Shown here piece after piece: positions 6,826-13,752 of a stretch of 20,683 nt of DNA. Source of the DNA: a virus. The stretch spans positions 1 to 20,683 of IMG/VR virus record IMGVR_UViG_3300020221_003197. One strand, written 5' to 3'. The first letter of the stretch is position 1. Each line of letters begins with the position of its first letter. A model generated the notes under the pieces. The model did not search any database and was not told where the DNA came from. It saw only the letters and a list, made by a program, of their open reading frames with translations. The position numbers were made by a program, and so were the translations under genes.

Positions 6826-9021
6826 TCACCCCTCCTCGAGCGCCAGGCCGGAGACCAGCGCCACGAAGTCGTCACGGCTCTTCACGCTGTCCGCCTGGAC
6901 GGTCATCTGCAGGCTCTGGATGCGGATCGTCTTGCCCTTACCCTCGCGGCCCGCGCCGGCGGCGATCGCCGGATACTTCACGACCAGCGGCTCGAAGTCC
7001 GGCGCCTCGAGGCGCAGGCGCTCGGCCAGCTCCTCGCCGACCTGCGGCAGCCGCGGAGCGGCAAGCCGCATCCCGTCCGTCCATGTCTGCACGAAAGCTC
7101 GACCCGACCGCGTCAGGTGCGACAGCGGCCCCCGCTTCGCGTCCGAGTGCGGGAGGTACTCCCCGACCTTGCCGAGCAGGCCTGAGACGAAGTCCCAGAC
7201 CTTCCCGCCGACGGACTTCATGCCCTGCCACAGCGCGCGCAGCAGGCCGGCACCCGCCTGGAAGAAGCGCGCAGGAAGAGCGGCCAGCCAGCCCAGGATG
7301 CCGGAGAAGGTATCCCTGACCCAGCCCCAGATCGCACCGACCTTCTCCCAGTTCGCGACGACCCAGCGGGCACCCAGCGCGAGCCAGGCGATCGGGCCGA
7401 GCATCCATACCAGGATGCCGGCGAACACGCGCGCCGTCGAGGAAGCCCGCCCCCACCAGGCCGTCATCTGCTGCCACTTGAAGATCAGCAGGCCGATCCA
7501 CCCGACCAGCACGCCGACGCCAACCGCGATCCACGTGATGGGGTTCGCGAGCAGCGCGGCCGTGAACGCCCAGGCCGGACCCAGAGAGGCGAGGAACCCC
7601 GCTTTGACCGAGGCGAGCGACGCCACGACGCCGGCCTTCAGCGAGGCGGCGAAGCCGGTCCCGACCAGCTTCAGCCAGAGCCACTGAAGCCCGAGGTTCG
7701 AGGCAAGCGAAAGCGCCCCGCCGAACGTCTTCCAGATGAGCCCCTTCGCGATGAGCACCGGGCCCGCGATCGAGACGAACGCCGTGACCAGGCCGAACAC
7801 GGCACCCGCGAGCCGCACCAGCGTGGGGTGCGCGTCCGCAAAGCCCCGGAACCACAGCGCGACGTCCTTGACGTATCCGACCACGGTCACGAGCATCGGC
7901 GCGAGCTGCTCGCCGAGCGTCACCTTCAGGTCGTTCACGGCGTTGCGGGCCATGTCCCAGGACGCGCCCCCGCCCGCCTCCATCATCCGCTGCGCCTTCG
8001 CCGCGGTCCCGAGCGAGCCGCGGAGATCTCCGAGCGCCCCCTCCATGCGTGGCACCTTGTCGAGGAGGGACATGATCCCCTTCATCCCCTCCTCGCCGAA
8101 CGCGTCCTGGAATGCCTGCTGGACGCGCGGGAGGCCGAGCCGGTCGCCGAACTGGGCCCGGATGGAACGGACCGTCGCGATGAAGTCCATGTTGCCGTCC
8201 GCGGTCCGAACCACGTCGAAGCCCAGATCCTTCGACGCCTTGTTCATCTGGCGCAGCACGGCCGCGTAGCTCGTGCCCGCCATGCCTCCCTCGATGCCCG
8301 CGTCGTTCAGCGCGCCGAGCGCGGCCAGGGTCTGGTACTCGTCCACCCGGAACGTCTTGCTCGCCGCGGTCGCGTACTTCATGCCCTCGGTGAGCTGGCC
8401 GAGGTTCGCGAACTTGAACAGCTGCTGCGTCCGGGCCATGACGTCGCCGAGGCGCGTCATCTCCACGGTTGTGTCCGCTGCTCGGTCCCCGAAGTTGGCG
8501 TAGAAGGTCGCGAGCGCGCTGGCCGTACCGCCGGCCTCGCCCATGGTGGCCCGCGCGACCGTCAGCGCCGTCTGCGTCCCGGCGATCGCCTGGCGCATGT
8601 CGAGCCCGGAGCTGACCATCATGTAGTTCCCGCGGGCGAACGCCTCGGCCGAGTCCCGGTGCTCGAGCGACCAGGCCCGGGCCGCCTTCGTGGCCTCGGC
8701 CATGTCGGCCTCGATGCTGCCGAACGTGCCCGGGGCCACGGTACGGAGCGCCGCGAGCGACTCCTCGAGCCCGAAGAACGGCTCGACCAGGTTGCGCGCC
8801 TGGTCCCGCATCTGCTTGCCCAGGTACGTCATCCCAGCGCCGACCGCGGCCGTCTTCGTCCCGGCGTCGGACAGCTTGCGCCCCCACTTGCCGACACCCT
8901 CGAGGCGCTGCACGGACTTGACCGTCTCGCGCATCGTCTTCCACTGGAGGTTCGCGGCACGGAGGGGGGCGGTCATCCGATCGACCAGGCTGAGCACCAG
9001 GCTGACGTTCAGGTCGGACAC
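6826..9021 (-). CDS. Tail tape measure protein
   Basis: 731 residues from GTG 9021, with a perfect AAGGAG seven bases upstream that overlaps the end of the chaperone extension. The N-terminus is a basic helical domain. Residues about 85-310 match the phage minor tail protein (tape measure) domain: 'EESLAALRTVAPGTF', 'MMVSSGLDMRQAIAGTQTAL', 'GIEGGMAGTSYAAVLRQM' and 'FGEEGMKGIMSLL'. A hydrophobic Ala/Trp-rich stretch from about 400 to 570 holds several possible membrane-inserting helices (around 402-426, 485-515 and 530-555). The C-terminal 150 residues are more polar. The protein sets tail length and is probably ejected into the host envelope. From the usual ~1.5 angstrom per residue rule, it suggests a tail of about 100 nm. 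It follows the frameshifted chaperone, as expected. Confidence 0.95.
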   Translation of the reverse strand: MSDLNVSLVLSLVDRMTAPLRAANLQWKTMRETVKSVQRLEGVGKWGRKLSDAGTKTAAVGAGMTYLGKQMRDQARNLVEPFFGLEESLAALRTVAPGTFGSIEADMAEATKAARAWSLEHRDSAEAFARGNYMMVSSGLDMRQAIAGTQTALTVARATMGEAGGTASALATFYANFGDRAADTTVEMTRLGDVMARTQQLFKFANLGQLTEGMKYATAASKTFRVDEYQTLAALGALNDAGIEGGMAGTSYAAVLRQMNKASKDLGFDVVRTADGNMDFIATVRSIRAQFGDRLGLPRVQQAFQDAFGEEGMKGIMSLLDKVPRMEGALGDLRGSLGTAAKAQRMMEAGGGASWDMARNAVNDLKVTLGEQLAPMLVTVVGYVKDVALWFRGFADAHPTLVRLAGAVFGLVTAFVSIAGPVLIAKGLIWKTFGGALSLASNLGLQWLWLKLVGTGFAASLKAGVVASLASVKAGFLASLGPAWAFTAALLANPITWIAVGVGVLVGWIGLLIFKWQQMTAWWGRASSTARVFAGILVWMLGPIAWLALGARWVVANWEKVGAIWGWVRDTFSGILGWLAALPARFFQAGAGLLRALWQGMKSVGGKVWDFVSGLLGKVGEYLPHSDAKRGPLSHLTRSGRAFVQTWTDGMRLAAPRLPQVGEELAERLRLEAPDFEPLVVKYPAIAAGAGREGKGKTIRIQSLQMTVQADSVKSRDDFVALVSGLALEEG

Positions 9022-9025
9022 CCGG

Positions 9026-9238
9026 TCACTCCTTGCCCGTGAACGCCTTGACGATGCCGAGCGCGACCGCGTCCCGAAGCCGCCGGACCTTGCGCCGCTC
9101 GAGCCAGCACGCCTGGGCGAGCGCCAGGTGCCACTCGTCGTCGGTCAGCTGGTCGATCTTCTCGAGCGGCATGCCGAGCTGCTCCATGATCAGCAGGTCC
9201 CCCCTCATGAACGGGTTCCGCTCGACGCGGTCCCGTTC
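9026..9238 (-). CDS. Tail assembly chaperone C-terminal extension (Mu gp42-like), read by +1 frameshift
   Basis: This short frame follows the chaperone gene and precedes the tape measure gene. An ATG exists at 9208 (giving 60 residues), but it lacks a convincing SD, and the frame stays open upstream to 9253, past the chaperone's stop. Reading through gives ERDRVERNPF before MRGDLLIMEQLGM, a continuous charged segment that looks coding. The protein is helical: 'LGMPLEKIDQLTDDEWHLALAQACWLERRKVRRLRDAVALGIV'. In lambda (G-T) and Mu (gp41/42) the equivalent extension is made only as a fusion with the upstream protein. It binds the tape measure so that the tube can polymerise around it. I infer the same here, giving a fusion of about 189 residues. 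Confidence 0.75.
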   Translation of the reverse strand, partial: ERDRVERNPFMRGDLLIMEQLGMPLEKIDQLTDDEWHLALAQACWLERRKVRRLRDAVALGIVKAFTGKE

Positions 9239-9244
9239 AAAAGG
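9237..9244 (-). promoter_or_regulatory. Candidate +1 programmed frameshift site (TTT TGA)
   Basis: The chaperone ends acc-ttt-tga. The run of four T lets the Phe tRNA on TTT (9242-9240) slip one base forward and pair again perfectly with TTT (9241-9239). The next codon then becomes gaa in the gp42-like frame. A slow stop codon in the A site next to a slippery P-site codon is the logic of the release factor 2 +1 shift (CTT TGA). Mu itself uses the same net frame relation, described as a -2 shift. A -2 slip here would put the Phe tRNA on CCT, which does not pair, so +1 is favoured. Confidence 0.65.
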
Positions 9245-9596
9245 TGCGCTCCTTCACCTCGGCGCCGGTGCCGACCATCTCGAGCAGCTTGTGGGCGATG
9301 CGGGCCGGCACCCCCGGGAACTCGTTGAACACGGGCTGCAGCTCCGCGAGCGGCGGCGCCTCGATGCAGTCCGTGCACAGCATCTCGAACGCCTTGGCCA
9401 GGCCGTCGCTCGCGAGCGTGTCCTGGTGCCTGCGGTACTGCGGGCGGCTCGGCTTGTGGACGATGACGCGGAGCGTTCGGGCCGGCGTCTTCTCGCCGGC
9501 ACCGTCCTCCCCCTCCGGGGCCAGCTCGATGGTCAGCTCCTTGACCACCCCGTACCGCCGCTTCAGCTCGTCGATCCGCTCCTGGCTCAGCTCCAT
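9237..9596 (-). CDS. Tail assembly chaperone (Mu gp41-like)
   Basis: 119 residues from ATG 9596, chosen because GAGGTGA lies five bases upstream; a GTG at 9605 has no good SD. The N-terminus reads 'ELSQERIDELKRRYGVVKELTIEL', then a Glu/Gly linker, then 'TLRVIVHKPSRPQYRRHQDTL', the usual short beta part with a 'KP-s-r-x-ey-x-r' element of tail assembly chaperones. The C-terminus is helical ('AKAFEMLCTDCIEAPPLAELQPVF...IAHKLLEM'). It sits between the tube and tape measure genes, the fixed place of the lambda G / Mu gp41 class. It is expected to coat the tape measure during assembly and to be absent from the finished virion. Its stop is part of the frameshift site. Confidence 0.8.
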   Translation of the reverse strand: MELSQERIDELKRRYGVVKELTIELAPEGEDGAGEKTPARTLRVIVHKPSRPQYRRHQDTLASDGLAKAFEMLCTDCIEAPPLAELQPVFNEFPGVPARIAHKLLEMVGTGAEVKERTF

Positions 9597-9610
9597 GCCC
9601 GTCACCTCGT

Positions 9611-9628
9611 GCGCGCAGAGGGGCGCGC
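9611..9628. repeat. Short GC hairpin between tube and chaperone genes
   Basis: GCGCGC at 9611-9616 and GCGCGC at 9623-9628 can pair across a six-base loop. It lies in the 30 bases between the tube stop and the chaperone SD. It may lower translation or processing of the tube-chaperone junction, which would suit the large excess of tube protein needed. No T tract follows, so it is not a typical terminator. In DNA this GC-rich a chance six-base stem is quite possible. Confidence 0.3.
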
Positions 9629-9635
9629 GTCAGGG

Positions 9636-10076
9636 TCAGTTCGTGTCGGCCGGCAGTCCGTCCGTGTCGATCCCGCCCAGGATCAGGAACTCCAGCTCGA
9701 CCGGCGCCCTCTCGTCCCCCTCGGACCGCTTGAAGTCGCGCTTCTTGAAGAGGCACTGCTTCAGCACGTCGGTCCGCGTCCGCCGGTCCGTGTTCCCGTA
9801 GGAGCAGGTGATCGGGAAGGGCGGGATCCGGAAGAAGCCCTCGACCTTCTGCGCCTTCGCGAGCGCGATGCACCGGTCGAACTCCTCGAGCGAGACCGTC
9901 ATCTTGCCCTCGGCCGAGTACTTCCCGCGGCCGTAGCCGCGCGGCATCGAGCCCTTGCCGTAGTTCGGCTTCAGGTCCTTCTCGTCGCCGTATTCGATGC
10001 TCGTGACCTTCATGGCCGTGCCCCAGGGCATCGCGGCTTCCAGGCTCTCCCAGTCGTAGTCGTTCCCGTTGACCAT
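9636..10076 (-). CDS. Tail tube protein
   Basis: 146 residues from ATG 10076, with GGAAGGAGAG directly upstream. It lies between the sheath and the chaperone, the invariant place of the tube (gpM) gene. Visible features fit the tube fold: 'NGNDYDWESLEAAMPWGTAMKVTSIEYGDE', 'YGRGKYSAEGKMTVSLEEFDRCIALAK' (a beta-hairpin then helix), and 'VELEFLILGGIDTDG' at the end. The opening 'v-NG-x-x-y-W-x-s-l' is common in tube proteins of Mu-like and related phages. Its hexamers stack to form the inner tube within the sheath. The family is assigned by size, position and motif together. Confidence 0.8.
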   Translation of the reverse strand: MVNGNDYDWESLEAAMPWGTAMKVTSIEYGDEKDLKPNYGKGSMPRGYGRGKYSAEGKMTVSLEEFDRCIALAKAQKVEGFFRIPPFPITCSYGNTDRRTRTDVLKQCLFKKRDFKRSEGDERAPVELEFLILGGIDTDGLPADTN

Positions 10077-10094
10077 CTCTCCTTCCTCCCCGGC

Positions 10095-11780
10095 CTACGC
10101 GGCCGCGCGGAACGGGTTCTCGAGCCCGATCGTGACCTCGATCTGCCGGAACGTGCCGACCGGCACGATCGCCACCTTGACCCGGATCGTGGACGTCCCG
10201 ATGAAGTCCTGCCCCTCGGGGATCACGATGCGGCCGGACACGATCTCGGCGTTGCCGCGCATCACGTCCAGGACCTGCTGCAGGTCGGACCGCAGCGCCT
10301 CCACGCCCGTGTCCGTGGCCTCGCGGTGCATGGACTTCAGGCCCGCGACGCGAACCTCGCGGCACGCCTTGTCCATCACCCGCCGCCACTCGACGTAGCG
10401 GAAGTCGGACGTGGCGTTCGCCTTCATGCGGCCGTTCGTCACGTACACGCCGGCGAGCCCCTCGAACTTCCGGAACGTCACGAACCCGGCCGCGTCCATC
10501 GCCTCGACGTGGGCGTCGTTGACGAGCGCGTTGCCGTTGTCGTCGAGCGGCGCCAGGTCGTCCACGCCCAGCATCGGCCCGTCGACCACCCGGCCCGGGC
10601 TGTGCGACACCAGCGCGAGCTTCGACAGGTGGCCGCAGTACCGGGCCGCGCCGTTCCGCTCGTCGTCGCCGATCGCCAGGCGCCCTGCGCACACCGCGAT
10701 CCGCGTGCCGGCCACGGCCGCGCCCGCCGCGAGCACCGCGGCCACGTACTGGTCGACCGTCTCGCCCTCGAGGGGGTCGCGGAACTCGCACAGGATGTGC
10801 AGGTACTTGAACTTCGCCGCGTACTCCGTCTGCGCCAGCGCCTCCATCGCGGTCCACACGGACCCGGCGCTCGCGCCGACCACGTGAATCCACTCGAGCA
10901 GGCCGGCGTAGGGCGCGAGCGACGCGATCGCGGCGGTGAGCGCCTCGACGGTGCTCTGCGGCGCGGTCGTCGTCAGGACGAAGCCGTCGCCCGGGAGGAA
11001 CGACCACTCGGGGTGCGACACGCCGGCGACGAACGCCACCGTGACGCCCGTGCCCGGCACCGCGAACGCGGCCGACGTGGCCTGCGGCTCCACCCAGGCG
11101 CCGCCGTCCACGCGGTACGTGAACGTGGCGTCCCCGACGGCGCCCTCCTCGAGGATCGCGATCTCGACCTCGTGCGCGCCGGTCGGCGTGCCGCTCGCGG
11201 TCACCGACCCGGTGCCGCCGGCCTTGGCGTCGAACGTGAACGAGTCGCCGACCTCGAACGACACGCCCGCCTCGCCGTTCGCGAACTGCACCGCGAGGCC
11301 CGTCGCCGCCAGCGCCACGCTGGCGAGCGCCACGAACGGGTCGCTCCACGCGCCCGCGTCGCGCCGCCAGCGGAAGAGCGCCGCGCCGACCTGGCCTTCG
11401 GTGGTGCACTCGACCTCGATCGCGCCCGTCACGATCGGCGTGCCCGACGCGGTCATGGTGCCCGTGCCGGTGCCGTCCTTCGTCACGGCGCCGAGGCGTC
11501 CCGTGGTCGTCTTCGCGACGGCGGAGATCGCGCCCGCCAGGTCGGCGGCCACGCGCGCCGCGATGATGCGCCTGGCGCCGGCGGACAGCGCGTCGCGCAG
11601 CGCCGTCGGCAGCGCGCCGGTCCCGAACCCCGTGGCCACCGCGTCGGCGTCCACCACGGCGACCGGGGAGTTGACGGTGCCCAGGCTCGACTGCCCCACC
11701 TGCGCGAACAGCCCCGACGGCACGTCCGCACCGAGACCGAGCTGACCGTCCTGAACCGTGATCCTCAGCTCCGGAAGCAT
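10095..11780 (-). CDS. Contractile tail sheath protein with duplicated inserted domain (gpL type)
   Basis: 561 residues, ATG at 11780. The opening 60 residues, 'QLGLGADVPSGLFAQVGQSSLG...LPTALRDALSAGARRIIAARV', look like the first sheath strand and the domain I start. Residues 105-188 and 189-271 are two copies of one beta-sandwich-like unit: each begins GTGT/SxTASGTP, contains FRWRRDAGAW or FTYRVDGGAW, and ends near GDSFTF or GDGFVL. After 275 the conserved sheath part resumes: 'APYAGLLEWIHVVGAS', 'YLHILCEFRDPLEGETVDQYVAAV', 'SHSPGRVVDGPMLGV', 'VTFRKFEGLAGVYVTNGRM' and a C-terminal 'FIGTSTIRVKVAIVPVGTFRQIEVTIGLENPF' donor region. The insert would lie on the sheath's outer surface. It may belong to the group annotated as DUF2586. 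Sheath identity is confident; insert function is unknown. Confidence 0.87.
   Translation of the reverse strand: MLPELRITVQDGQLGLGADVPSGLFAQVGQSSLGTVNSPVAVVDADAVATGFGTGALPTALRDALSAGARRIIAARVAADLAGAISAVAKTTTGRLGAVTKDGTGTGTMTASGTPIVTGAIEVECTTEGQVGAALFRWRRDAGAWSDPFVALASVALAATGLAVQFANGEAGVSFEVGDSFTFDAKAGGTGSVTASGTPTGAHEVEIAILEEGAVGDATFTYRVDGGAWVEPQATSAAFAVPGTGVTVAFVAGVSHPEWSFLPGDGFVLTTTAPQSTVEALTAAIASLAPYAGLLEWIHVVGASAGSVWTAMEALAQTEYAAKFKYLHILCEFRDPLEGETVDQYVAAVLAAGAAVAGTRIAVCAGRLAIGDDERNGAARYCGHLSKLALVSHSPGRVVDGPMLGVDDLAPLDDNGNALVNDAHVEAMDAAGFVTFRKFEGLAGVYVTNGRMKANATSDFRYVEWRRVMDKACREVRVAGLKSMHREATDTGVEALRSDLQQVLDVMRGNAEIVSGRIVIPEGQDFIGTSTIRVKVAIVPVGTFRQIEVTIGLENPFRAAA
10959..11468 (-). repeat. 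Tandem repeat of two ~84-codon units inside the sheath gene
   Basis: The two units cover sheath residues about 105-188 and 189-274. Shared landmarks in the same order are GTGTMTASGTP/GTGSVTASGTP, an Ala/Glu-rich EV-x-x-x-x-EG strand, R-x-DAGAW / RVDGGAW, a V-rich strand and a GDSF/GDGF end. The second copy has diverged, so this is an old duplication rather than a recent copy. Confidence 0.75.
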
Positions 11781-11793
11781 GACCCCCTCCTCG

Positions 11794-12012
11794 TCAGCCC
11801 GCCTGCGGACCCTTCAGCCAGGCGCGCAGCTTGCCCAGGAACTCCTCCTCGGTGAGCAGCTTGCCGGCCGCCCACCCGTAGTGCGTCTTGACGCCGGCCC
11901 GCTGCCAGGCCCGCACCCCGTGCTTCTCGAACAACTCCTCGATCCGCAGCCGCGTCTCGACCGACGGCTCGCTCGTCGCCGGCGCCCCGACCGTCACGCC
12001 CTTCTTCGGCAT
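11794..12012 (-). CDS. Small protein between tail terminator and sheath, function unknown
   Basis: 72 residues from ATG 12012, with GGGAGGACGGG directly upstream; a longer upstream reading is a shadow of the preceding gene. The first about 18 residues are low in structure (MPKKGVTVGAPATSEPSVET). The rest is mainly helical, with 'RIEELFEKHGVRAWQRAG' and 'LLTEEEFLGKLRAWLKGPQ'. Mu has a small gene (gp38, DUF2635) at this place just before the sheath, but this sequence does not show that family's pattern. Its steady place in a tight operon suggests a tail-neck or sheath accessory role, which is inference. It could also be a DNA- or protein-binding helper. Confidence 0.6.
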   Translation of the reverse strand: MPKKGVTVGAPATSEPSVETRLRIEELFEKHGVRAWQRAGVKTHYGWAAGKLLTEEEFLGKLRAWLKGPQAG

Positions 12013-12037
12013 CCCGTCCTCCCGCGGCTGCGCCGCA

Positions 12038-12550
12038 TCACTCCCCGTCCGGCTCGGGCGCCACGTCCGCGATGAGCGCCCTCTGTTCGTCCTCGAACAC
12101 CCCGCCCTCGAACTCGAGCTGCAGCTCGACCCGCCGGAGCGTCGCGCTCGCCGCCTTGTCCGGGTACCACGTGCCCGGCCCGGGCCGCACGCGCAACCGG
12201 TTTCCGTCCGCGTCCATCGGGCCGCGCGCGCACGCAAGCAGGTACGCCTTCAGCAGCGCCTCGCACCCCGCGCGTCCGTCCGGCTTCCCGTCCGTCCTGT
12301 CCGCCTTGATGACCAGCACGCCCGGGAGCTTGCGGACGAACAGCTTCCGGCGGATGGTCCTCGTGCGCCCGCCGACCGCGTCCTCCGCGGCGACCCGCGT
12401 GCCGGAGCGGCGGTACGTCTCGCGCCCCCACAGGATCGTGACGTTCGGGGCGGCCCGCTGCTGCGAGAGCGCGAAGTCGCCTTCGGCGAAGTCCTTCACG
12501 CCGTTGTCCTTGGCGAGCTGCTCGAGCCACGCCTGGCATTCGACGATCAC
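12038..12550 (-). CDS. Probable tail terminator / tail completion protein (Mu gp37 position)
   Basis: 170 residues from GTG 12550, which overlaps the stop of the gpG-like gene as GTGA. The N-terminus 'VECQAWLEQLAKDNGVKDFAEGDFALSQQ' is helical, followed by strands 'APNVTILWGRETYRR', 'RTIRRKLFVRKLPGVLVIKADR', a long helix 'CEALLKAYLLACARG', and a last strand pair 'ATLRRVELQLEFEGGVFEDEQRA'. Helix plus mixed beta with an edge strand is like the tail terminator fold (lambda gpU, Mu gp37 class), and the gene stands just upstream of the sheath and tube, as expected. I did not recognise a specific family motif. The role is based on fold sketch and position. Confidence 0.6.
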   Translation of the reverse strand: MIVECQAWLEQLAKDNGVKDFAEGDFALSQQRAAPNVTILWGRETYRRSGTRVAAEDAVGGRTRTIRRKLFVRKLPGVLVIKADRTDGKPDGRAGCEALLKAYLLACARGPMDADGNRLRVRPGPGTWYPDKAASATLRRVELQLEFEGGVFEDEQRALIADVAPEPDGE

Positions 12551-13032
12551 AGCAGCCGCTCCTTGATGCGGTCCTCGTACATGGTCTCGACGAGCCTGTC
12601 GTCGTCGCCGCTCATGCCCAGGAACGCACGCACCGGCATCTCGAACCTGCCCCCCGGTCGCCCCGTCTCCCCGCCGAGCTGGTGGATGCGGGCGTAGATC
12701 ACGTCCGTGCCGACCTCGACCTGGTCGGGCTCGGCCTCGAAGTGGATGGAACCCTTCAGACGTGCCGTGTCCTGAAGCGTCTTCCCGCCGGGCCGCCGTT
12801 CTCCGGGCTTGCGCCTGGCGTTCGCGGCCGTTACGCGGCCCGACTCCTTCCAGGGCTTCCCCTCCGGGTCCTCGCCCTTGGCGAACCGCTCGAGCGTGGA
12901 GTTCTCGAGCGCCTGGCCGATGTCCCTGTGCAGGCCGAGGAAGTCGAACTTCACCAGGCGATCGAGGCGGATGCCGGCCCGGTCCATCATGCCGAGGCCG
13001 TCCACCCTGCACTGGAGGCTCGCGCCCGCCAC
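12547..13032 (-). CDS. Virion morphogenesis protein, Mu gpG-like
   Basis: 161 residues from GTG 13032. GGAGG at 13046-13042 supports this start; a nearby ATG 14 codons later is possible but would remove the first strand 'ASLQCRVDG'. Features of the phage virion morphogenesis (gpG / HK97 gp10-like) group are visible: 'LHRDIGQALENSTLERFAKGEDPEGKPWKES' (the 'F-x-x-e-x-dPdG-x-pW' motif, about 40-63), 'LQDTARLKGSIHFEAEPDQVEVGTDVIYARIHQLGG' (the 'L-x-dTGrL-x-x-Si' and 'Y-A-x-iHQ-x-G' motifs, about 87-120), and 'PVRAFLGMS', like 'PaR-pFLG'. It acts in head completion or head-tail joining. In Mu this gene directly follows F, whereas here it comes after gp36. Confidence 0.88.
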   Translation of the reverse strand: MAGASLQCRVDGLGMMDRAGIRLDRLVKFDFLGLHRDIGQALENSTLERFAKGEDPEGKPWKESGRVTAANARRKPGERRPGGKTLQDTARLKGSIHFEAEPDQVEVGTDVIYARIHQLGGETGRPGGRFEMPVRAFLGMSGDDDRLVETMYEDRIKERLL

Positions 13033-13033
13033 G

Positions 13034-13459
13034 TCAGAACCCCTCCATGGTGTCGCGGTCGAACACCCGGTCGGGAGCCACCAGGACCGAGCCAGGATCC
13101 TTCTCGGGCTGTGCCGCGCCGAGTGCCGCTCTGCCGTCAGCCAGGTCCCGCAGGTATGCGACCGCGGCCTTCCACCGCTGCACATGCACCCGGTCCGCGG
13201 AGTTCTCGTCGATGCCCTTCGCGCTGGCCAGGTTCCAGATCGCCAGGTCCACCGCAACCTGCCGGATCTTCGAAGGCGTCGGGACGAAAGGCACCGCGAA
13301 GCGGGTCTGGGCGTAGGAGTCGATCTCGGCCCCCGCGTCCTCGATCGCCCGCGTCAGACGGCCCTCGTTCGCGACCCCGGTCGCCTCGAGGTCGGACCAC
13401 CCCCGCAGGAGGTCCTCCCCGATCCGGTCCACCAGGTCCTGGCGGGTGCAGTACGCCAC
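13034..13459 (-). CDS. DUF1320-type neck protein (Mu gp36-like)
   Basis: 141 residues. The opening 'MAYCTRQDLVDRIGEDLLRGWSD' is the DUF1320 signature ('MaYat-x-x-dl-x-x-r-G-x-x-l-x-x-lsd'). It is followed by 'RLTRAIEDAGAEIDSYAQTRFAVPF' (about 35-59), matching 'ai-x-dA-x-a-eIDsYl-x-x-rY-x-lPl', and 'LAIWNLA...VHVQRWKAAVAYLRDLADGRAALG'. The family corresponds to Mu gp36 and is helical, related to head-tail adaptors of the gp6/gp15 kind that form a ring under the portal. It starts four bases after the preceding gene and is followed within two bases by the gpG-like gene. Confidence 0.9.
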   Translation of the reverse strand: MAYCTRQDLVDRIGEDLLRGWSDLEATGVANEGRLTRAIEDAGAEIDSYAQTRFAVPFVPTPSKIRQVAVDLAIWNLASAKGIDENSADRVHVQRWKAAVAYLRDLADGRAALGAAQPEKDPGSVLVAPDRVFDRDTMEGF

Positions 13460-13462
13460 CGG

Positions 13463-13666
13463 CTACTCCGCCTTCGGGCCCTTCTTCCCCGCGGGCTTCT
13501 CGGCCGGGACGTCGCCCTCGACCTCGACCACGACCAGCATCGGCTCGGCCTTCAGCTCCCGGAGCTGCGCCGGCGTGAACTTGCCGCCCGGGTACGTCGC
13601 CTCGGCCGGATGCTCCATCCCGCAGCGCCGGAACCCGGGCTTCTTGCACGCGATCTTGATGACCAT
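13463..13666 (-). CDS. HI1506 / Mu gp35-like small head protein
   Basis: 67 residues from ATG 13666, chosen because AGGAGGG lies four bases upstream. A longer reading to 13738 would run through the hairpin. The N-terminal 'IKIACKKPGFRRCGMEHPAEATYPGGKFTPAQLRELKAEPMLVV' is the characteristic Mu-like FluMu N-terminal domain ('v-x-s-k-x-pGfrRaG-x-x-h-x-x-g-x-x-yp-x-gefs-deqla-x-L-k-a-dp-x-l-x-V'). The last 20 residues are Lys/Pro/Glu-rich and unstructured. It follows the major head gene, as in Mu and FluMu. The function in the virion is unknown; a minor head or neck part is likely. Confidence 0.85.
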   Translation of the reverse strand: MVIKIACKKPGFRRCGMEHPAEATYPGGKFTPAQLRELKAEPMLVVVEVEGDVPAEKPAGKKGPKAE

Positions 13667-13702
13667 CGAACCCTCCTCGAACGTTCTTTCAGTGGGCATC
13701 GA

Positions 13703-13752
13703 GGAGCCCCGGCCGGCGACGGCACATCCACCCGTCACGCGGCCGGGGCCCC
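13703..13752 (-). terminator. Strong hairpin after the major head gene (attenuator or mRNA barrier)
   Basis: Arms GGAGCCCCGGCCG (13703-13715) and CGGCCGGGGCCCC (13740-13752) pair over 13 positions, with one G-U wobble on the minus-strand RNA. GCGACGG (13716-13722) and CCGTCAC (13732-13738) continue the stem for seven more, again with one wobble. There is a single bulged base (13739) and a nine-base loop. The two wobbles are allowed only in the minus-strand transcript. There is no U tract, so it is probably a partial terminator, RNase barrier or stabiliser that sets high major-capsid expression relative to downstream genes. Confidence 0.55.

Noticed and set aside
9208-9238. Independent start of the chaperone extension at ATG 9208
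   Set aside because: There is no good SD, and coding-like sequence continues upstream of the ATG past the chaperone stop; a fused product explains both.
9033-11855. 940-residue open frame on the plus strand
   Set aside because: It is antisense to sheath, tube and chaperone genes that have clear family motifs. Its translation is Arg/His/Val-rich and low in complexity, a by-product of G/C-ended codons.
13667-13738. Longer start for the gp35-like protein
   Set aside because: It would code through the hairpin. The ATG at 13666 has its own SD, and the family domain begins right there.
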